From DASUSF01 sp036375275 (GTDB lineage: Bacteria; Pseudomonadota; Alphaproteobacteria; Geminicoccales; Geminicoccaceae), in contig DASUSF010000255.1 of assembly GCA_036375275.1 (NCBI GenBank), positions 1 to 10,782 on the forward strand: a DNA stretch of 10,782 nt, written 5' to 3'. The first letter of the stretch is position 1, and every line of letters begins with the position of its first letter. Under the pieces are notes generated by a model. That model ran no database searches, had not been told where the DNA came from, and saw only the letters and a program-made list of their open reading frames with translations. Below, in pieces: positions 6,584-10,782 of the stretch. A program made the position numbers and the translations under genes.

Positions 6584-6595
6584 ATGGCCGGCCAT
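6584..6595. repeat. 12-bp perfect palindrome upstream of the MFS gene
   Basis: ATGGCCGGCCAT is self-complementary and lies between the hsp20 terminator and the MFS start, about 50 nt before the ATG. It could be an operator, but short GC palindromes are common in DNA of this composition, so the regulatory meaning is uncertain. Confidence 0.3.
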
Positions 6596-6645
6596 CCAGT
6601 GCGGCCCTTGCCCGCCGTCCGAACCGTGGTCATGGTGGCGGCGCC

Positions 6646-7893
6646 ATGCCCCGAACCGAGCATCTCCGGCCGCGCGCGAGCGTCGAGCAGCCTTACGGCT
6701 GGGTCGTCGCCGTGGTGTCGATGCTGATGATGTCGATCGGGATGGGCGCGCCGTACCTGATCGTGGTGGCCCTGAAGCCGATCGCGCTGGAGTTCGACTG
6801 GCCCCGCGCGGTGCCGTCGCTGGGCTACAGCCTGCTCCTGATCGGCTCTGGCCTCGGCGGCTTGATCATGGGGCGCTGGGCGGACCGCGCCGGCATGGGA
6901 CCGCCCGCGCTGGTCGCCGGCGTCTCGCTCGCCGCCGGCGCCTGGCTCGCCAGCACGACCGAGGGCACGCTCCGGCTGTACGCGAGCCACCTCTTCCTGC
7001 TCGGCCTGTTCGGCAACGGCGCGTTCGTCGCTCCGCTGCTCGCCAACACCACGCGCTGGTTCGATCGCCGGCGCGGCATGGCGGTGGCGCTGGTCGCGAG
7101 CGGTCAGCCGCTCGCCGGCGCGATCTGGCCGCCGCTGCTGCGCTGGCTCAACGACGTCCACGGCTGGCGCCAGGCGTTCGTGATCTATGCGATCGTGGCG
7201 CTGGTCACGCTGGTCCCGCTGAGCCTCTTCCTCCAGCGAAAGCCGCCGGGCTTCATCGAGGTCTCGGAGCGCCGCGCGATCGAGTGGGACCGCCGCGTCC
7301 TCGGCTGGCCGAGCGAGGCGGTGCTCGCGCTGCTCTGCCTCGCGATCGTCGGCTGCTGCGTCGCCATGGCGATGCCCATGGTCCATCTGATCGCATACGC
7401 CACCGACCTCGGCCATTCCGGCCAGCGCGCCGCCGAGATGCTGGCGCTGCTGCTCGCCTGCGCGTTCCTGAGCCGGCTCCTGTCCGGCGCCATCGCGGAC
7501 CGGATCGGCGGGCTTCGGACCCTGCTCCTGGGCTCGGCCGGACAGGCGCTCGCGCTCTCCGGCTTCGTGCTGTTCGACAGCTTCGTCGGGCTCTACGTGA
7601 CCGCCGCCGTCTTCGGCCTGGTGTTCGGCGGCATCGTGCCCTGCTACGCGCTGATCGTCCGCGAGCTGTTCCCGGAGAGCCAGGCCGGCTGGCGGATCGG
7701 CGCGGTGATCCTGTTCGGGGCGCTCGGGATGGCGCTCGGTGGCTGGCTCGGCGGGCTGATCTTCGACCTCACCGGGACCTATCGGACGGCCTTCCTGGTC
7801 GGGGTCGGGTTCAACGTCTTCAATCTCCTGATCGTGGTGACGCTGATGCGCCGCGAGGCCCTCGTCGACCTCCGGCTCCGCCCGGCCGTCTGA
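6646..7893 (+). CDS. MFS transporter (monocarboxylate/oxalate-formate porter-like)
   Basis: This 415-residue inner-membrane permease has about twelve hydrophobic helices in two halves separated by a charged loop around 198-222 (KPPGFIEVSERRAIEWDRR). The MFS motif A in loop 2-3 is GRWADRAG (76-83), with a weaker copy GAIADRIGG in the second half (281-289). The segment NTTRWFDRRRGMAVALVASGQP (135-156) is characteristic of the monocarboxylate-porter type branch, which carries organic acids with protons or by exchange. The real substrate is not known. The open frame extends far upstream through the hsp20 gene, but membrane-protein sequence starts at ATG 6646, with a weak GGTGG (6634-6638) ahead. 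The stop TGA overlaps the ATG of an 18-codon ORF (TGATG at 7891-7895) that leads into the cytochrome gene. Confidence 0.9.
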   Translation: MPRTEHLRPRASVEQPYGWVVAVVSMLMMSIGMGAPYLIVVALKPIALEFDWPRAVPSLGYSLLLIGSGLGGLIMGRWADRAGMGPPALVAGVSLAAGAWLASTTEGTLRLYASHLFLLGLFGNGAFVAPLLANTTRWFDRRRGMAVALVASGQPLAGAIWPPLLRWLNDVHGWRQAFVIYAIVALVTLVPLSLFLQRKPPGFIEVSERRAIEWDRRVLGWPSEAVLALLCLAIVGCCVAMAMPMVHLIAYATDLGHSGQRAAEMLALLLACAFLSRLLSGAIADRIGGLRTLLLGSAGQALALSGFVLFDSFVGLYVTAAVFGLVFGGIVPCYALIVRELFPESQAGWRIGAVILFGALGMALGGWLGGLIFDLTGTYRTAFLVGVGFNVFNLLIVVTLMRREALVDLRLRPAV

Positions 7894-7949
7894 TGGCGCG
7901 ACCTTCACCCCCCGTCCCGATGGGCCGCGCCGCGGGAGGACCGGCTTGA
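7893..7949 (+). CDS. Possible 18-residue coupling mini-ORF between MFS and cytochrome genes
   Basis: ATG at 7893-7895 overlaps the MFS stop as TGATG. The frame runs 18 codons (MARPSPPVPMGRAAGGPA) and its TGA (7947-7949) overlaps the cytochrome TTG start as TTGA. The chain of overlaps could carry ribosomes from the MFS gene into the cytochrome gene. The peptide has no recognisable domain and is Pro/Gly/Ala-rich. No independent ribosome site is needed if re-initiation occurs. It may also be coincidence. Confidence 0.25.
   Translation: MARPSPPVPMGRAAGGPA
7934..7940 (+). promoter_or_regulatory. Ribosome binding site supporting a TTG start for cytochrome b561
   Basis: GGGAGGA lies 5 nt upstream of TTG 7946. 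The next in-frame ATG is 22 codons later and would remove the first haem-ligand histidine, so this site decides the start. Confidence 0.75.
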
Positions 7950-8500
7950 GCCGCCACCAGAGCCAAAGCTACGGCGCCGTCGCGCAGGCTCTGCACTGGG
8001 CGATCGCGGTCATGATCATCGTTCAGTTCGGCCTCGGCTACTACATGGAGGATCTGCCGCGTGGGCCCCAGAAGCTCGAGCTGTACGACCTCCACAGCTC
8101 GCTCGGGATCACGATCCTCGCCCTCGCCGTGGTCCGCCTGCTCTGGCGCCTGGCCCATCCCGCACCGCCGCTGCCCGCTCATATGCCCGCGTGGGAGCGG
8201 ACCGCGGCGCAGGTCACCCACGGCCTGATCTACGCCCTGATCCTGGTCCAGCCGGTGATCGGCCTCCTCCAGTCCAGCGCCGCCGACGCGCCGGTGATGG
8301 TCTGGGACCTGATCCCGCTGCCGGCGGTCATCGGGTCCGACGAGGCGCTCGGCGAGTGGCTCGCGGGGCTGCACACGATCGTCGGCAACGTCCTCGCGGT
8401 GCTGATCCTGCTCCACATCGGCGCCGCGCTCCGCCACCATTTCCTGCTCAAGGACGACGTGCTCCGGCGCATGCTGCCCGGGCGATCGTCCGCGACCTGA
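7946..8500 (+). CDS. Cytochrome b561 family protein (CybB-like di-haem membrane cytochrome)
   Basis: This 184-residue four-helix inner-membrane b-type cytochrome of the bacterial CybB group transfers electrons between the quinone pool and an unidentified partner; the E. coli homologue oxidises ubiquinol with superoxide. Four haem-ligand histidines are visible at expected sites: H17 (ALHWAI), H50 (DLHSSLG), H143 (GLHTIVGN) and H157 (LLHIGAAL). Helices are about 12-33, 47-69, 92-110 and 140-163. The family tail ALRHHFLLKDDVLRRML is intact (161-177). The length is normal. Translation begins at TTG 7946, backed by GGGAGGA 5 nt upstream. It follows the MFS gene by 52 nt, bridged by an 18-codon ORF, so the two may be co-expressed. 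The end is convergent with the small-membrane-protein gene, 30 nt apart. Confidence 0.93.
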   Translation: MSRHQSQSYGAVAQALHWAIAVMIIVQFGLGYYMEDLPRGPQKLELYDLHSSLGITILALAVVRLLWRLAHPAPPLPAHMPAWERTAAQVTHGLIYALILVQPVIGLLQSSAADAPVMVWDLIPLPAVIGSDEALGEWLAGLHTIVGNVLAVLILLHIGAALRHHFLLKDDVLRRMLPGRSSAT

Positions 8501-8530
8501 TCTCTGTCTCGCCGTCACGGGCGGCGGCGA

Positions 8531-8776
8531 TCACTGCGTCGCCTCCTCCGCCTCCCGCGCGGCGTCGCCGATCCCTTCCCCGACCTCTTCGGCGCCCTCC
8601 TCGACCTGGCCCGCGACGTCGTCCGCGGCCTGCTCGGCGGCGCTCCAGAACGCCGTGCCCCAGGCCCTGGCGTCGACCCAGAACTCCTGGACCCGCGCGC
8701 TCAGGTCGGGGTTCGGCGCGACCACGAGCACGCCGATGAAGACCCCGACCACCAGGCCGATCAGAAACTTGAACAT
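8531..8776 (-). CDS. Small membrane-anchored acidic protein (hypothetical, 81 aa)
   Basis: I do not recognise a named family. The 81-residue protein begins MFKFLIGLVVGVFIGVLVV, a single glycine-patterned transmembrane helix (about 3-20). A short PNPDL turn follows, then a long Ala/Glu-rich helix (about 24-81, ending in GAEEVGEGIGDAAREAEEATQ) with strongly acidic character, resembling YtxH-like or apolipoprotein-like stress proteins in overall design only. The start is well supported: AGGAGG (8788-8783) with a 6-nt spacer before ATG 8776. That ribosome site touches the stop codon of the SDR gene (8788-8790), so the two genes form a tightly coupled operon, which suggests a stress or envelope role. 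The longer open frame upstream of this ATG is an out-of-frame shadow of the SDR 3' end. Confidence 0.75.
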   Translation of the reverse strand: MFKFLIGLVVGVFIGVLVVAPNPDLSARVQEFWVDARAWGTAFWSAAEQAADDVAGQVEEGAEEVGEGIGDAAREAEEATQ

Positions 8777-8787
8777 CCGGAACCTCC

Positions 8788-9645
<858 letters not shown>

Positions 9646-9681
9646 GTCGTTCCGTCCTCGCTGCTGCGCGCTGAGAGCGAG

Positions 9682-9707
9682 AACGAGCGGCCGGGCCCGA
9701 AGGTTCA
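9682..9707 (-). promoter_or_regulatory. Possible EcfG (general stress sigma factor) promoter of the SDR operon
   Basis: On the minus strand TGAAC (9707-9703) is followed by 17 nt and CGTT (9685-9682). The alphaproteobacterial EcfG consensus is GGAAC, 16-17 nt, CGTT, so there is one mismatch in the -35 and a perfect -10. Transcription would begin near 9675, leaving about 30 nt before the SDR ATG at 9645. The downstream gene belongs to a known general-stress family, which strengthens the reading. It is a motif match by eye, not a scored search. Confidence 0.42.
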
Positions 9708-9764
9708 CGTTTCGTTGGCGGCGGCGTGGCATGCTGCCCGCTCCGCACGCTGACCGGAGCCGTC

Positions 9765-10272
9765 ATGCTCGTCTGGGCGTTCCGCTACCTCGGCATCGTC
9801 GTGCTCGCCGCCGGCGCCTTCGCCGTGCTCGAGGTCGATCTTCCCGGCTCGCGAGGCGACGCCGGCCTGGTCCAGGTCGCGGTCCGCCCCGCCACCTCGC
9901 CGGTCCTCGAGACGCTGCTGCCGGCGGGTCCGAACGGCCACTACTGGGTCGAGGCGATGGTCGAGGGGGTGCCGCTCTCCTTCATCGTCGACACCGGGGC
10001 GAGCGACGTGATCCTGTCGCCCGGCGACGCCGGGCGGCTCGGCATCCGGCCGGAGGTGCTCCGCTTCGACCGGCGCTACCGGACCGCCAACGGCGAGATC
10101 CGGGGGGCGGCGGTGCGGCTCCGCGAGCTCAGGATCGGCCAGCAGAGCCTCTACGACCTCGAGGCGGTGGTGGTCGACGCGCCGCTCGACGTGTCCCTAC
10201 TGGGCATGGATTTTCCTCCGCCGTCTCGACGGTTACGAAGTCCGCAACGGCCACCTCGTGCTGCGCTGGTAG
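9765..10272 (+). CDS. Retropepsin-like aspartic protease (clan AA), frameshifted near the C-terminus
   Basis: This membrane-anchored, periplasm-facing aspartic protease is of the TIGR02281 type, the group that includes Caulobacter PerP. An N-terminal hydrophobic helix (FRYLGIVVLAAGAFAVL, 6-22) is followed by the retropepsin domain from about residue 58: HYWVEAMVEGVPLSFIVDTGASDVILSP, with catalytic D76 in DTGAS, then the flap-side YRTANGEIRGAAVRL and the closing VSLLGMDF (143-150). After GMDF the zero frame turns into Pro/Arg-rich sequence and stops at 10298. Skipping one T in TTTT (10211-10214) instead restores LRRLDGYEVRNGHLVLRW and a stop at 10272, exactly the family's C-terminal pattern, giving 168 residues. 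The cause may be a real indel, an assembly error, or +1 slippage of UUU to UUC. I chose ATG 9765 with GGAG (9756-9759) over the GTG at 9726. It is divergent from the SDR gene. Confidence 0.85.
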
Positions 10273-10782
10273 CCGGCCGGCTCCGGGTCTTGGATTGATC
10301 GGTGGCATTTGACTAAATTGGCTTGACCGCTTCCCCTCGGCGTCGCATGCTCAACCTCCACTTTCAGCAGTCAGCACCGGGGAGGGCTGGCCCTAATCGT
10401 CAGAAGTCACCGCAAGTAGCGGAGTGCTTATTTTGCAGGGCGGGTCCGTATTTCGGCCGGACCGCCCATGGTGATCCGTCCGCCTTCGCGTGACCCGCGG
10501 CCGAGCGCAAGGTGCCGACGCGCGGGCTGACCCGGATCACGTGTTCCCGCTTCGCAGCGGCGGCTGACGCTTTTCGTGCCGCGAGAGGTACCGCCGGACC
10601 CGACTGGCCCGCCAAGGGTGAGTGCGCGCCATGACGACCTGATCCTGCGCTCCATCCCGTCGATCGCCTCATCCGGCGGCGCGCGGAGCACGATGGAGCG
10701 CGTACCCGACCGGCTCCGGCCCGGACCCGCCGGCCCGACGCACGGACATCTTTCTGGCGGAAAAGTTTCGGCCTCGCCTGGC
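10273..10782. other. Stretch without a supported gene; one bulged GC hairpin
   Basis: I find no gene with a ribosome site, coding-like third positions or family motifs here. The opening part (10300-10330) is locally less GC-rich, with two TTGAC sequences (10309-10313, 10323-10327) but no matching -10. GGGCGGGTCCG (10438-10448) pairs with CGGACCGCCC (10458-10467) with one bulged G and a 9-nt loop; neither strand has a U tract after it. Two short minus-strand open frames (90 and 87 codons) are Arg/Gly-rich without motifs. The region could hold a non-coding RNA or the upstream region of a gene beyond the window. Confidence 0.5.

Noticed and set aside
5944..6645. The upstream extension of the MFS reading frame through hsp20
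   Set aside because: It overlaps the confirmed Hsp20 coding sequence in another frame and a terminator; transporter sequence begins at 6646.
6385..7908. A 507-codon minus-strand open frame opposite the MFS gene
   Set aside because: Same antisense-of-membrane-protein composition (Gln, Glu, Arg, His, Asp), no domain and no ribosome site.
8510..8526. Short hairpin CGCCG / CGGCG between the convergent cytochrome and small-protein genes
   Set aside because: Only five pairs and no U tract on either strand; too weak to call a terminator.
10271..10282. Palindrome AGCCGGCCGGCT overlapping the protease stop in the +1 frame
   Set aside because: No loop or U tract; palindromes of this kind recur by chance in such GC-rich sequence.
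10428..10691. An 87-codon minus-strand frame ending in PAEIRTRPAK, reminiscent of spurious frames antisense to tRNA 3' halves
   Set aside because: The matching plus-strand sequence (10434-10470) lacks a TTCRA T-loop and an acceptor stem, so I could not build a tRNA, and the frame has no protein motif.
10693..10782. A possible partial gene starting at ATG 10693 and running off the window, with GGAG 4 nt upstream
   Set aside because: Only 30 codons are visible, third positions lose their G/C bias toward the end, and nothing resembles a known protein start.

Overview
The window is very GC-rich, densely packed bacterial chromosome with strongly G/C-biased third codon positions. Gene content suggests a high-GC alphaproteobacterium, possibly Rhodospirillales-like: a beta-keto acid cleavage enzyme, a b561-type cytochrome, a membrane-anchored retropepsin, and a promoter resembling the alphaproteobacterial EcfG general-stress type. 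The taxonomic placement is inference. I see no rRNA, tRNA, CRISPR array, transposase or phage gene.

Layout. Positions 134-3408 hold three minus-strand genes, read from high to low coordinates: a TVP38/VTT membrane protein, an FMN split-barrel (PPOX) protein, and a HerA-type ATPase with a long N-terminal extension. A 201-nt divergent spacer leads to a plus-strand EamA/DMT transporter (3610-4548). Its stop overlaps by 6 nt the stop of a convergent minus-strand pair: a BKACE (DUF849) enzyme preceded by a secreted SNase-fold protein that lacks key nuclease residues (5926-4543). Next come, on the plus strand, a class A small heat-shock protein (6044-6538) with its own terminator, an MFS permease (6646-7893) and a cytochrome b561 (7946-8500, TTG start). 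Convergent to these is a minus-strand stress-type operon: an SDR oxidoreductase with the N-terminal extension of the YghA/YhdF group, coupled to an 81-residue membrane-anchored acidic protein. Divergent from the SDR is a retropepsin-like aspartic protease whose last 18 or so codons lie in the +1 frame. The final ~510 nt contain no gene I can support.

Themes. Several genes fit envelope and general-stress physiology: Hsp20, the general-stress-type SDR, the small membrane protein, the PPOX protein, the VTT protein, the b561 cytochrome and the periplasmic protease. Possible EcfG-like and RpoH-like promoters sit before the SDR and hsp20. I do not see a clear new multi-gene defence or biosynthetic system. 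The most interesting points are the frameshifted protease, the 18-codon coupling ORF between the MFS and cytochrome genes, a possible RNA thermometer in the hsp20 leader, and the degenerate nuclease coupled to the BKACE gene.
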